From Congeria kusceri (lineage: Eukaryota > Mollusca > Bivalvia > Myida > Dreissenidae): a stretch of 64,000 nucleotides of DNA. Shown piece after piece: positions 1-11,453 of the stretch (positions within the stretch are counted from its first letter, which is position 1; every line of letters begins with the position of its first letter). The stretch is taken from assembly GCA_027627225.1 (NCBI GenBank), contig CM051030.1, positions 20,975,105-21,039,104 on the forward strand, written 5' to 3'. A model generated the notes under the pieces. The model searched no databases. It saw only the letters and a program-made list of their open reading frames with translations, and was not told where the DNA came from. Both the position numbers and the translations under genes were made by a program.

Positions 1-475
1 TTTTCAGTACTACACTAGCATATCAAAACGTCAGGCCAAAAGATAAGATTCTGTGTTTCGGGCAACCCGACCCTTTCAAACGAAAACCCAACGACCCTAA
101 CTTTTTTTTAGCGACAATCGATTTCCATGAAAGCCTTATTTGACAGATTTTAGTTTGTTTTCAATGTTTTTTGACCGAAATGTGTCTTAAAAATATCAAG
201 AAAAATCATATCGCCCCTACCTAACTTATTGGGGCCGTTGCCCTAAACACACAAGTTTGTATTGGCCTTAGCGGGAAGTTATACAGGCAGCTGCTGAAAT
301 AGTTCTTTCAATATCATATTTAGAGCAGTAACCAGTTCTGTTCATTTCGTATTTATTAATCCACAAGGAACAACTTATAAACTTATAATTGTAATGCATT
401 TATATGAAAGTATCATAGTTTCATGTCTCTCATTTCACTTGAAATAATTATACAATACAAAATTCATTAATTATT
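1..475. repeat. Duplicated block, segment A, left copy
   Basis: This segment is repeated in the same orientation at 22354-22740. Shared words include 'agtactacactagc', 'gtttcgggcaacccga', 'ttagcgacaat', 'gcgggaagttatacaggcag' and 'atccacaaggaacaactta', in the same order with small indels. The similarity already runs at the first base, so the block may extend left of the window. No coding potential is visible. It is the first part of a larger collinear duplication that resumes at 525-690 and 3921-5250. Confidence 0.75.
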
Positions 476-524
476 CCAGCAAAGCTTATAAAACTGACTA
501 ATAAAAAAATTGAAAACAATTTCA

Positions 525-690
525 TATCCATTGGTACATAAAGTAAGCAAATTTCTTCAAATATTGAAAATTTGGACTTCACTCAGAGAAATGGTTTTCT
601 CTTTAGTTGGCGAAAGTTAGTTACTGGCAAATGGAAATTATTTAGATATCTCATAAATGGTTCCCCATAAAAATCAGAATGATCTCTATT
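525..690. repeat. Duplicated block, segment B, left copy
   Basis: This matches 25078-25250 in order and orientation. Shared words are 'aagtaagcaaatttctt', 'agttggcgaaagt', 'tactggcaaat' and 'gaaattatttagatat'. In this copy segments A and B are separated by only about 50 bases. In the right copy they are separated by 2.3 kb of inserted repeats, so this copy preserves the unoccupied site near position 500. Confidence 0.75.
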
Positions 691-1610
691 ATTTTGCAAA
701 TCTACTACCCAGCCAGCAAGCCTACATTGGTCCGATATGTTCTGAATATCGGATATATATCGCTCGCTATATCTATCCAATCAACGTTTTGCCCATCGGC
801 ATTTGATCGAGCCGTCATCGTAGTATTGCATATCGGATACATATCGGATATACATCGGGCCAATATTGTCCCAGAAAGTGAGCCTACATCGGTCCGATAT
901 CTACCCGATATGTTTTAAATATATCGGATAGATATCGCTCGCGATATCTATCCGATCAACGTTTTGCCCATCGGCATTTGATCGGGCCGTCATGGAAGCA
1001 TTGCATATCGGATACATATCGGATAGACATCGGGCCAATATCGTCCCAAAAAGCAAGCCTAGATCGGTCCGATATCTATCCGATATGTCTTAAATATCTC
1101 GGATAGATATCGCTCGCGATATCTATCCGATCAACTTTTTGCCCCTCGGCATTTGATGGGGCAGTCACCAAGCATTGCATATCGGATACATATCGGATAG
1201 ACATCGGGCCAATATCGTCCCAGAAAACAAGCCTACATCGGTCCGATATCTATCCGATATGTTTTAAATATCTCGGATAGATATTGCTCGCGATATCTAT
1301 CCGATCAACGTTTTGCCCATCGGCATTTGATCGGGTAGTCATCGAAACATTGCATATCGGATACATATCGGGCCTGAAAGCAAGCCTACATCGGTCCAAT
1401 ATCTATCCGATATTTTTTGTATATCTCGGATAGATATCGCTCGCGATATCTATCCGATCAACGTTTTGCCCATCGGCATTTGATCGGATAGATATCGGAG
1501 CATTGTTTATCGGACGTATATCGGATAGACATCGGGCCAATATCGTTCCAGCTAGCAAGCCTACATTGGTCCGATATCTATTCGACGATGTTGTCAATAT
1601 CTTTGGAATT
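691..1610. repeat. 175-bp tandem array with internal palindromes
   Basis: About five head-to-tail units are visible. The anchor 'tcaac(g)ttttgccc' recurs at 781, 956, 1131, 1305 and 1458, so the spacings are 175, 175, 174 and 153. Each unit contains words made of 'ggatagatatc' and 'gatatctatcc'. At 926-953 and 1101-1128 these form a 28-base palindrome with 13-base arms around a 2-base centre. Short open frames here follow the repeat and are not genes. Satellite or fold-back-derived DNA is the likely nature. Confidence 0.85.
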
Positions 1611-3402
1611 GATAACCACACTTGTTAATGCTTAATTTTAAAATGATGTGCAATTCGGAACAACGCTCAAGAAAGTGTACATATCTTCATTTTCAACAAC
1701 TACATCTAATTCTATCTTCTCAAAACATTTAATACGTTTGAAAACCAAATTATAATAAAACAATCCCCAAAAGCTGTGATAAATACAACAGAAGAAAATC
1801 ATGAAGGAAATGGATGCACTCTTTATTTAAACAAAGGTTTACATGATCTTTCAACGTATCAATTTTTTATTAATATTTAAATCAGTTACGAGTTTATAGC
1901 TAAAAACATTAAAGGACATGTCACATTGAAAGCTTATAGGTTTGTATAAAAAGTAACTTACAACATGTCAGTGATGTGACAGTAACCAAGAAAAAGCTAA
2001 GAAATGCAATCATTTATTGTAAGTTGAATTGCCAATGAAAACAGTTACAAATGTTTTCTATCAAAATGTCAGTTATTTATCAATATTAGCATCATCCACC
2101 ATTATACATGCTATAAAACCAAAGCAACAAAATTGAAAAAGTTAATAATTCAGCAATACTTAATTAATTGTATTAGACATTTAGAATCAAATTGAAATTT
2201 CCACATTTCAATGACCTTAGTTAAGATAAAACAAATCGAAATCTGATTCGAATGCAAACTGGAAATTAAAACAAAATCGAAGTCAATTTCAGTAAAAAGC
2301 GTAAACACACAGTAATAAAAAAAAAACTAAAACACATATTTGACAATATTGTACTTCCAAAAGCATCCTTGATGATATGGTTTCTTTGTTATTCTCACAC
2401 AATTTTTACATTTAATTTTGCAAATATAAAGAAAACTATGGTTCAGTTCAGATTATATATATTAATTACATGTAATTTGTTAGCATCATATATAGGTCGC
2501 ATCACATCTTTAAAAATAATCAGAATTCTAAGAGCTTTGAATGTCTTTACAAAAACATGAAACATGTAAAACAATTAATTAACACTAAATAGTGTGTGTC
2601 ATTAAATTGTTAAAAAAATAAAATAAACTACATAGTACACTTGTTATTAAGAATTGTGGTTATAGTAATTAAAAATAACTTCATAAATTGCAACTTTCCA
2701 GTCCCTATCACACATTCAAGAGTCTTTACTTTAGAAGTCTTCATAATATTAATGACTAGTATAATGCTTTTTATCCACTGTTCTTTATCTCAATCAAATT
2801 CCTTAGCCAGTGTTTGATGCAGAAGTCCACCCGATACTGATAATGGTGTTGTTCAAAGCAGACCATGTATGTCACTGGCAGCTGGAATGTATGTAAATTA
2901 AACTTTAGATCACAGAAAGTAGTTCAATTAATAATTGTAGTCATATAAAGAAATGCAATAAATGTTTTACTATACACTATAATTTTAAATAACTGCAACA
3001 ATATTACACAGAAAAAAATGAGTCATAATAATAATTATTAAATCAGAGTTGGATAAATTGTACTTGATCTCTGTAATGGTGTTATGCAGAAACTGCTTAA
3101 ACAATGTGTGACTAACTTGCTCACATCAAAAGAAGTGAACTGCATATTCTGACCAAGTATTACTACATCCAATGTATATTTGATTACCTTCATCTTTCCA
3201 AATGACAAATTCAAATTAAATGATTCTGTCCATATTTATATGCAGCCGATTTGTCAGTGATGAACGTTATCAAGTCCAAGACCTTATTGTCATCCAAAGA
3301 GGCCCAAGAGCAACCACTGCGAAGCAAGTAATTCGTCTGAAAACAAAATTGTTTCCAGTATAATTTGTTTTAATTGTATTATTTTTGTGTATTCATTTAT
3401 TT
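1611..3402. other. AT-rich non-coding stretch, nothing recognised
   Basis: I see no open frame with a recognisable protein, no RNA gene and no clear repeat. The stretch is low-complexity AT-rich DNA with many stops in all frames. Confidence 0.6.
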
Positions 3403-3917
3403 GAAGGGACCAGTTCACAGATTGGCCAACTGACAATTTTCCAACTTTTTGTCACAGATTCCCACAATGAGAGAATAGCATATATAAAGGAGCGAAATAA
3501 CACAAAGGACATACTGCAAATACCGTTTTGTTAATGAGTAATCATCAGTGGAAATGTAGAAAATCATAATGCGTTTGTAACGCTAAACGATGGAATAATT
3601 TGGAGTGTTTCTGTTGTTTTTGTTAACATTGCTGACAACACAGGGATCGCTTACATATATTATACAATCATATAATAAAATATATAATGCATCTCCATAT
3701 ATAACAGTTGGAATGGCCGAGTGGTTTAGGCGGCAGCCTTTTGATCTAGAGGTTGGAGGTACGATCCCCGGTGGGAGCAACTTTTTTTGTTTCTTTTTTA
3801 TGTTTTTTTTTTCTCGTCATTATACTTGAGCTTTTTAGTTTCGATGCTTAAATCTGTAAAGTTAAGACAATGAATGGCACACTACAAAAATACAAAAATA
3901 TGTGAACAAGTCCCTTT
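3403..3917. mobile_element. Short TIR element carrying a tRNA-like core
   Basis: The left end reads 'aagggaccagttcaca' (3404-3419). The right end 'tgtgaacaagtcccttt' (3901-3917) is its reverse complement with two mismatches. The interior holds a tRNA-like sequence followed by T runs. A related half-element lies inverted at 21775-21987, sharing 'gtaatcatcag', 'gatggaataatttggagtgttt' and the same terminus. No transposase is encoded, so this is a non-autonomous element. Elements with this terminus and a tRNA-like centre occur in bivalve genomes as I recall them; I could not run that comparison. Confidence 0.65.
3707..3781 (+). tRNA. tRNA-like sequence (probable pseudogene or SINE-like core)
   Basis: The A-box-like 'TGGCCGAGTGG' and B-box-like 'GGTACGATCCC' are spaced as in a tRNA, and the transcript end is followed by a T7 run, as for RNA polymerase III. 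The length is about 75 nt. Folding by hand is imperfect. The D arm is acceptable, but the acceptor stem (GTTGGAA against GAGCAAC), the anticodon stem and the T stem carry several mismatches. I therefore do not assign an anticodon. It sits in the middle of a TIR element, which favours a mobile tRNA-derived core over a working tRNA gene. Confidence 0.5.
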
Positions 3918-3920
3918 ATA

Positions 3921-4360
3921 TATTAATATAATGTATACAATGCAATATTTTGATGAAATTCTGTAACAAGTTCAAATCAGGTTTAGACAACCAAAGTCTT
4001 TCGCAATACTAAGAAAAGTAACAGCGTAAACTTCAGTTGTTTTATCAATATAATATATATTATTTACAGTTTGTATAACTTACTTATCTGTTTGAATATA
4101 CAAACCACCAAACATAATTGCTGGTTTAATTTTCATTTTTCAAAACAGCTGTCAACGGATCACAATAAGACACAGCTGTCAAACAGGTACACACGGGATA
4201 TAATGGTCCAAAAGAGATAGCGTTATATTGTAGAGACCAAAATACTAAAACCACTGAATGAACAATTACTTGCAATTTTGCTACAATCCAATAGCATTCT
4301 AAAATTTAAAATACATGTTAACTGAACATTTTGATCACATATCGAACTGATATTTGCAAA
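3921..4360. repeat. Duplicated block, segment C, left copy
   Basis: This matches 27090-27325 and then 27770-27870. Shared words in order include 'caatgcaatattttgat', 'aatcaggtttaga', 'aaaagtaacagcgt', 'tttgtataactta', 'ggtttaattttcat', 'acattttgatca' and 'tcgaactgat'. The right copy has about 450 extra bases after 'ggtttaattttcat'. Confidence 0.7.
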
Positions 4361-5250
4361 AGTATAATTTGGGACCCACATTGGGCCCATATGGTATATT
4401 TTCTTAACTAAAGCCCATATGGGTTTGCTTGACTGGGACCTTTCTGAGTTTGATAGGGACAACACATAGGGGTTTACTTGCTTTGTTGGTCCCATATGGG
4501 TCTGATATGGGCAAAAATCATGTTTGGGACCCACATGGGGCCTATATGGTATATTCGCCCAGATGTAGCCAATACTTGGACCATGTGGGGCCCCATACAG
4601 GGCTCATATAGTTTATAAGCTATGGTAAAGCACATATCTTGCCCACATGTGATTGCTTGCTGTTGACCTATATGGACTTGCTTACTTGGTCCCAAGTGGT
4701 ATATTATTTGGGATTCACATGGGGCCCATTTGGTATATTGGCCCAGGTATAGCCAATATTGTGTCCATATTGACTTGCTTTCTAGGACCCATATGGGCTT
4801 TCTAGTCGGGACCCATGTGGGGTTACTTTACTTGGATTCATCTGGGTTTTATAGTGGCAAGATAACGCACATGAGTGCCACAGCCCAGGTAAAGCCCATA
4901 TCGCGCCCACATGGGGTGGCTTGCTTGGATCTATATAGGCTTACTTGCAGTGGACCCACATGAGCTTCCTTTCTTGGACCCAATTGGGTCTGATATGGGA
5001 AATATAATTTGGGACCCACATGGGGCTCATATCGTATTTTTTGCCCAGCTATAGCCCATATTGGGCTCATATGGACTTTCTTTCAGGGACCCATAAGGTC
5101 TTTCTAGTAGGGTACCAAATGGATTTACTTTTCATGGACCCATCTGGGTGTTATAGTGGCAAGCTAATGCATATGGATCCCACACTGAGGTATATCAGCC
5201 CAGGTAAAACCCATATCGTGCAGACTTGCAGTGGACCATCATAGGCTTCC
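4361..5250. repeat. CCCATATGGG-rich repeat block, left copy
   Basis: Dense degenerate units are built around the 10-base palindrome CCCATATGGG, with 'gggacccaca', 'tggtatatt' and 'ttgcccagctatagcc' between them. The irregular unit length is near 60-90 bases. Apparent short frames on both strands, rich in 'WxPYGSDMG'-like translation, are by-products of the repeat. A second copy lies at 27855-28740. Confidence 0.8.
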
Positions 5251-5600
5251 TGTACCAAATTCCATGACAAACATGGCCACCAGGGGGTGGGGAAGTTTTT
5301 CATAATATGGCCATAACGGCAAGTTTGACAATCTGCTTGTCTGAAACCACTGACCAATTTTGAATTAATTTCACAGTAATGTTCCTTTTGTTACTACTTA
5401 CTAATTTATATACATACATTTGATTCATGGCTGTATAGGCAACTTTAACAATCTTCTTGTCAGAAACTACTTACTAGCTTTCGAAATAATTTCACAGAAA
5501 TGTTCTTCCGGTGACTGTCTACTAAATTGCTTTATATAATTTAGATTTGTTAAAGAACGTGGCCGCCATAGGGTCGGGAACTTTGACCGTATATGGCTGT
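5251..5600. repeat. Degenerate repeat with 'aacatggccaccag' units
   Basis: The unit '...atggccataacggcaagtttgacaatctgcttgtctgaaaccac...ttcacagtaatgttcctt' recurs as '...atggctgtataggcaactttaacaatcttcttgtcagaaactac...ttcacagaaatgttctt'. The related 'cgtggccgccatagggtcggg' lies at the right end. This is a two- to three-fold degenerate tandem repeat with no gene. Confidence 0.6.
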
Positions 5601-7438
5601 CGAAGCAACCATACCCAACTTTCATTCCGAGCCAGTTTGCCGAATCGATTTTTCTGTGTATAGCGAAAGTACATGAAGAGGGCAAGAAAATGATAAATAT
5701 CGTTTGAACGCAAACAAATATCGCTTAGGTTCCAACGGTTTTGAAATATATGATCTTTTATAGATGTAGCGATGCTTTTGATGGGTTGTGCTATTCTTCC
5801 TTGATTTGTATCGTTACTGACACATATATGGCTTAGGTTCAACTATGTATGGCTAAGTTCAACGCATCTAATGTCTACGATAATTAAGGTGTGTGGTTAT
5901 TGTTAGGCGTAAACAATATGTTTGTTTTATTGAGTGTGTCAGACATTTTTGTTGTTTAGTTTACTTTTTGTAATGATTTAATGTGTTTTGGATAATTATT
6001 GTTTTGTTTTTATAGCATCCACTTTAAGACAATGTTTAATGATATTTCCGACATGTTTTGAATATTCATTCACTTTTGAACTTTCAAGTTCACCATTTAC
6101 CAAATAAAAAATAAATCAATCAAAACCTACCTACCCCAATTGTTTGAATCATATAACCTGAAACAAACATATTTTGTACGCCTTATAAAAACAAGTTATA
6201 ATTTTTATAAGAAAATATGTACATGTATTATGTGATAGATGAAATGTGTTAAATATTTGTTATTCACTGATATGGCAAACAACGAATATATGTCTGTGCG
6301 ATTAGTTGACAATTATTTCAGTTAAGCAACATTACAAATTAAAAGTATACTTGCACACGTTTATTGAAACAATATCGCAACATATTTATTATTAAGAAAG
6401 TTAGTTTCTCTGATATTTTGAGGGGAAATTAAACATAAAACAAAAATATCATTTTATAATAAACTTATTGTTTTTCGCAATTACACGGGGACCCAAGTCG
6501 GTAACAACGTACAATCTTGCCTGCCGAGCTCGCGTCACGACTGTTTGTCGATAAAATTACGGTTTCTGCGAGTTTAAATAGGGCTAACAACACACGTTTT
6601 GTTACGCAATTAATTGAGTCGTGCAAGTATTTACGATTTTCTAAATGTAATAGGTATTTTAGACTTTACACCATATGATTTGCCATTAATTTGTTTTTTT
6701 TTAAGCGTGCAATATGCAGATATACTAATCATTTAATGAGTTGCAGTCAGTAAAATACAGTTTTGGTATTAAAATCAAACAATATGACATATTTTGTTAA
6801 GTGGTTAATTTATTATTGATTCCATAACTATTCGACATTCTCGGAAAGCATTACAAGAGCGAAAGGTAGCATTATTCTTGTCTTATGCATTTCAAATTAT
6901 AATAAAATATGTCACGGTTTGCACGCTATTATCTAATGTCACGGCTGTCTGTCTATAGGGTAACGGTTTCCTGCCAATTATGGGGAGGGAATCTGTTCAA
7001 TGATGCGTCATCGTTTTTTGAAGTATGGAATGTTTCTGTAAGTCCTGAGGTAGAAACAGAGATATGCAATGACAAAAACAACAAATCTAAAAAAAAAAGT
7101 CAAAACGCGTACGCAGGTGTGACAAGTACACTCCAAAATTCCAATGTTTTATCTGTCATTATTTGTCATTCGATATGTCAGTTTAGTATGTGTTACCATA
7201 GCAATACGCCAAATGCCTGAGATTAAGTTGAAATTGAGAAACTTGCTATAGTTTACAGGAACGACAGAAGCAACTTTATCCTGCCAAGTTGATCCAACCA
7301 CAGGTATAAGACACTTTTTGTTTACCATACACGATTTTCTTGACTGCAACGTAGTTTAAGGGGCATATTGATGGTATCTCGCATGAAACAAAATAATTTT
7401 CATTTTTTGAATAGCAACAATAAAAGATGGGATCTTAA
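5601..7438. other. AT-rich non-coding stretch
   Basis: No gene is recognised. Two short related pieces, with 'gtcacgactgtttgtcgata...ttacggtttctgc' near 6535 and 'gtcacggctgtctgtctata...taacggtttcctgc' near 6940, suggest a small dispersed repeat. The 103-codon frame at 6909-7220 has no recognisable domain. Confidence 0.5.
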
Positions 7439-7439
7439 A

Positions 7440-8094
7440 GGCCCTGTCACACTACTGCGTATGGTACCGACGGATGTCAGCGTATGAAAAATATCAGGTG
7501 TACACTGGAATACGATAGGGGTACGTTAGGCATGCGTTGCATACGTTGTAAGCACGTTCGCATACGCTTGCATACGCTGGTATACGCTTACAAATCTTTT
7601 GCGTACCCGGACGTATAGTTTAAGTATACCTTAGGCAAACGCTGAACACGCGAGAGTTACGCTAGAGGTACGTTACTCATAGGTCGAGTACGCTGATCAT
7701 ACGCTGATATTCGTCGGCATGAAAGTGTACCGTACAGCTAGCGTATTGATAGCGTATTGATGAGTAGCGTGCGTCCAACGTATCACGGACGTTCTTAACG
7801 TAAATGCGTTGGTTATACGCTAGCCGTACGCAGACTATGCTGGTCATACGTTGGTCATACGCTACCCATTCGTAGACTACGCTGGTAATTCGTTGGTCAT
7901 ACGCTGGACATACGTTGGTCATAGGCTGAGATTGGCTGACATATGCTGTCCATAGGCTACACATACGCCACTCATAGGTTCAATACGGTACGTATACGCG
8001 CAATTTTGTATTTTCAATAGCGTATGAAAAGTATTAGTTGAATTTTCATACGCAACTCTTATATTTCTCACATAAACGATAGTGTGACAGGGCC
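7440..8094. mobile_element. Fold-back (TIR) element of CATACG words
   Basis: The left terminus GGCCCTGTCACACT (7440-7453) is an exact reverse complement of the right terminus AGTGTGACAGGGCC (8081-8094). The interior is packed with variants of 'cgctggtcatacg', 'gcgtatg' and 'catacgct' on both strands, so most of the element can fold on itself. No coding region is present. It is a non-autonomous DNA element of MITE/fold-back type. Confidence 0.85.
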
Positions 8095-9410
8095 ATACGA
8101 ACAAAATATATACAGAATCAAGTACATTATGGTTGTGTGCTAAAATGTCTCAGTCGGATTCGAACTAGTGTATACAAACTCGCACATTTCAATAATTATT
8201 TCCCCAAACTATGTAACGCATGCGCGCAACGGAACATCATAAAGGTACAGTTAATTTATTGAAATTTTACATCTGTTACTATTTTCACGAGCCCGAAAGA
8301 ATGCCATCGATAATCACTACGTATATAATATAATTCGGAATACGTTTGCCTAACTGTTTATAGAAACAATGCAATCGTATTGTATATCGATTCAAAATTA
8401 ATATCCCTTATTCTTCAGATGACGTAGGGCCGGTGTATCATTAAATATTGACCCCTTTGAAAACTGACCTCATTGGTCCTTTTTCCACGTTGAAAATTGA
8501 CACCGCCAAAATTTCACCATTAGACTTTGATCAAAAGGTCGTTGAAAACGGATCAGTTGTTAAATTTTGATCAGTGATGGGGTCAAATTTTAACTACTCG
8601 TAATAAACAAAACTTTATTAATGTTTTTTATATAAACATTATAACTGTTACGTATGTGTTAGTAATACTAACATAAATTATATATGTATTAACAATCTAA
8701 ACATTGTGGAACTTAAAATCAGCGAGAACTATGTGAAACATACAAGTAATAGGGCCCATTTTGTACTTATTTCCCTTTACACCATATTTTGTGTTTTTAT
8801 GCAGAGAAAGTTAAGGAATGTGCGCAACACTATCTCATTTCAATGGTTTTCATAAATCCACCCATAATATATTAGGCATTCATTTTAGTAAGTGTTATTC
8901 TCGGTAATGAAAAGGTTGTCTATTGTGACTCCGTCAGTCATTTTGCAATGTTAAAGACAATATCCGGCATATTTACATCTTGCCTGACAATCCTGAAAAT
9001 ATAACTATCGTCAGTAAAACCGTGACAATGTCCATACTATCGTCATACAAACCGTGACATGGCGGAATGAAACCGTGACATATTCAAGAACAATATTTTT
9101 GTATTTTCTTTGTATAACCATTTAAATCGTACACTTAAAATCAATTATTATCTCTTATATTACATGAGAGACTAGCCACTGCTGATTTTGGTGTCTACTG
9201 AGAAAAATTCAAATGTGATAAGACGGTGCTTAAAAAACTGATAAAATCATCGAATTGCTCCATTATACACAAGCTTCAAACAAAATAATTCTTAACACAA
9301 TGATAATATAAAAGGAAATGTATGCTTCATCAAATTTGCAATTAGATTATTGCTTAGTTATCAGTAAAATATCTTAATTTACCATTTTCTTTTTTTTTCC
9401 TTGCCAAATA
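8095..9410. other. Non-coding stretch
   Basis: No gene is recognised. It contains a small inverted structure at 8448-8586 and, near 8990-9090, three repeats of 'accgtgaca' in a short interval. The remainder is AT-rich. Confidence 0.5.
8448..8586. repeat. Small inverted-repeat structure (TTGACCCC ... GGGGTCAA)
   Basis: TTGACCCC at 8448-8455 is matched by GGGGTCAA at 8579-8586. The interior carries alternating 'ttgatca', 'aactgacc' and 'ttgaccc' words on both strands. This may be the remnant of a fold-back element. Confidence 0.4.
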
Positions 9411-11453
9411 TTGCAAGAAACCATAACACTATCGACAAGCAGCAGTGACGCAAGCTCAACAGGCAACCGTGTGCAACAATCTCGCTTCTCGATACTTTTC
9501 ACCTAAAATTTACTTTGATTTGATAGAGAGCGTTAAATATTATTTGCCGTAACTTATTTTTTACTCTCAATAAAGTTCAGACGGATTTGAAAAAAAAAGC
9601 TCTTCAACATGGTACCATTTATTTTATATTATTTAAAATTCAGGCGGGGGACTTTTGTAACATCACCCTATTACCTATAGAAATCAATAGAAACTCGGTC
9701 GGAAATAGGGTGAATTTTCAACTTTATCGCATAAACAAATAAACTTCCCACTGTCAGATAAGTACAGACGGATTTGTAAAGTTCATTCTTTGCTTGTTCG
9801 AGTGGTGTTATTGCAAGAAACCTTAACACTATCGACAGTCAGCCGTGACGCAAGCTCAACAGGTAACCATGTGCAACAATCTCGCTTCTCGATACTTTTC
9901 ACCTAAAATTTACATTGATTTGATAGAGAGCGTTAAATATTATTTGCCGTAACGTATTTTTTTTTTACTCTCAGAAAAGTACAGACGGATTTGAAAAAAA
10001 AAAAAAGCTCTTCAACATGGTACCATTTATTTTATATTATTTTAAAATTCAGGCGGGGGACTTTGCACTTTTGTAACATCACCCTATTACCTATAGAAAT
10101 CAATAGAAACTCGGTCGGAAATAGGGTGAATTTTCAACTTTATCGCATAAACAAATAAACTTCCCACTGTCAGATAAGTACAGACGGATTTGGAAAGTTC
10201 ATTCTTTGCTTGTTCGAGTGGTGTTATTGCAAGAAACCTTAACACTATCGACAGTCAGCCGTGACGCAAGCTCAACAAGCAACCATGTGCAACAATCTCG
10301 CTTCTCGATACTTTTCACCTAAAATTTACATTGATTTGATAGAGAGCGTTAAATATTATTTGCCGTAACTTATTTTTTTTTTACTCTCAATACAGTACAG
10401 ACGGATTTGAAAATAAAAGAGCTCTTCAACATGGTACCATTTATTTTATATTATTTAAAATTCAGGCGGGGGACTTTTGTAACATCACCCTATTACCTAT
10501 AGAAATCAATAGTAACTCGGTCGGAAATAGGGTGAATTTTCAACTTTATCGCATAAACAAATAAACTTCCCACTGTCAGATAAGTACAGACGGATTTGTA
10601 AAGTTCATTCTTTGCTTGTTCGAGTGGTGTTATTGCAAGAAACCTTAACACTATCGACAGTCAGCCGTGACGCAATCTCAACAGGTAACCATGTGCAACA
10701 ATCTCGCTTCTCGATACTTTTCACCTAAAATTTACATTGATTTGATAGAGAGCGTTAAATATTATTTGCCGTGACGTATTTTTTTTTACTCTCAGAAAAG
10801 TACAGACGGATTTGAAAAAAAAAAAAGCTCTTCAACATGGTACCATTTATTTTATATTATTTTAAAATTCAGGCGGGGGACTTTGCACTTTTGTAACATC
10901 ACCCTATTACCTATAGAAATCAATAGAAACTCGGTCGGAAATAGGGTGAATTTTCAACTTTATCGCATAAACAAATAAACTTCCCACTGTCAGATAAGTA
11001 CAGACGGATTTGGAAAGTTCATTCTTTGCTTGTTCGAGTGGTGTTATTGCAAGAAACCTTAACACTATCGACAGGCAGCCGTGACGCAAGCTCAACAAGC
11101 AACCATGTGCAACAATCTCGCTTCTCGATACTTTTCACCTAAAATTTACATTGATTTGATAGAGAGCGTTAAATATTATTTGCCGTAACTTATTTTTTTT
11201 TTACTCTCAATACAGTACAGACGGATTTGAAAATAAAGAGCTCTTCAACATGGTACCATTTATTTTATATTATTTTAAAATTCAGGCGGGGGACTTTGCA
11301 CTTGTGTAACATCACCCTATTACCTATAGAAATCAATAGAAACTCGGTCGGAAATAGGGTGAATTTTCAAGCATAAACAAATAAACTTCCCACTGTCAGA
11401 TAAGTACAGGCGGATTTAGAAAGTTCATTCTTTACTTGTTCGAGTGGTGTTAA
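9411..11453. repeat. ~400-416-bp tandem array, five units, dimeric higher-order pattern
   Basis: 'ttgcaagaaacc' recurs at 9411, 9811, 10227, 10633 and 11047, and a degraded junction lies near 11450. The units share 'gcaacaatctcgcttctcg', 'agagagcgttaaatatta', 'acatggtaccatttatttta', 'ttcaggcgggggac' and 'aactcggtcggaaat'. Diagnostic differences alternate. Units 2 and 4 have 'aacaggtaacc', 'tctcagaaaag' and an ending in 'gatttggaaag'. Units 3 and 5 have 'aacaagcaacc' and 'tctcaatacag', and units 1 and 3 end in 'gatttgtaaag'. This is satellite-like DNA without coding. Confidence 0.9.

Noticed and set aside
4223..5070. Several overlapping frames rich in Trp, Pro, Met and Gly on both strands
   Set aside because: They are translations of the CCCATATGGG palindromic repeat, which reads alike on both strands.
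9411..11453. CRISPR-like array of regular repeats
   Set aside because: Units of 400 bp, no short repeat/unique spacer pattern, eukaryotic context. It is a satellite.
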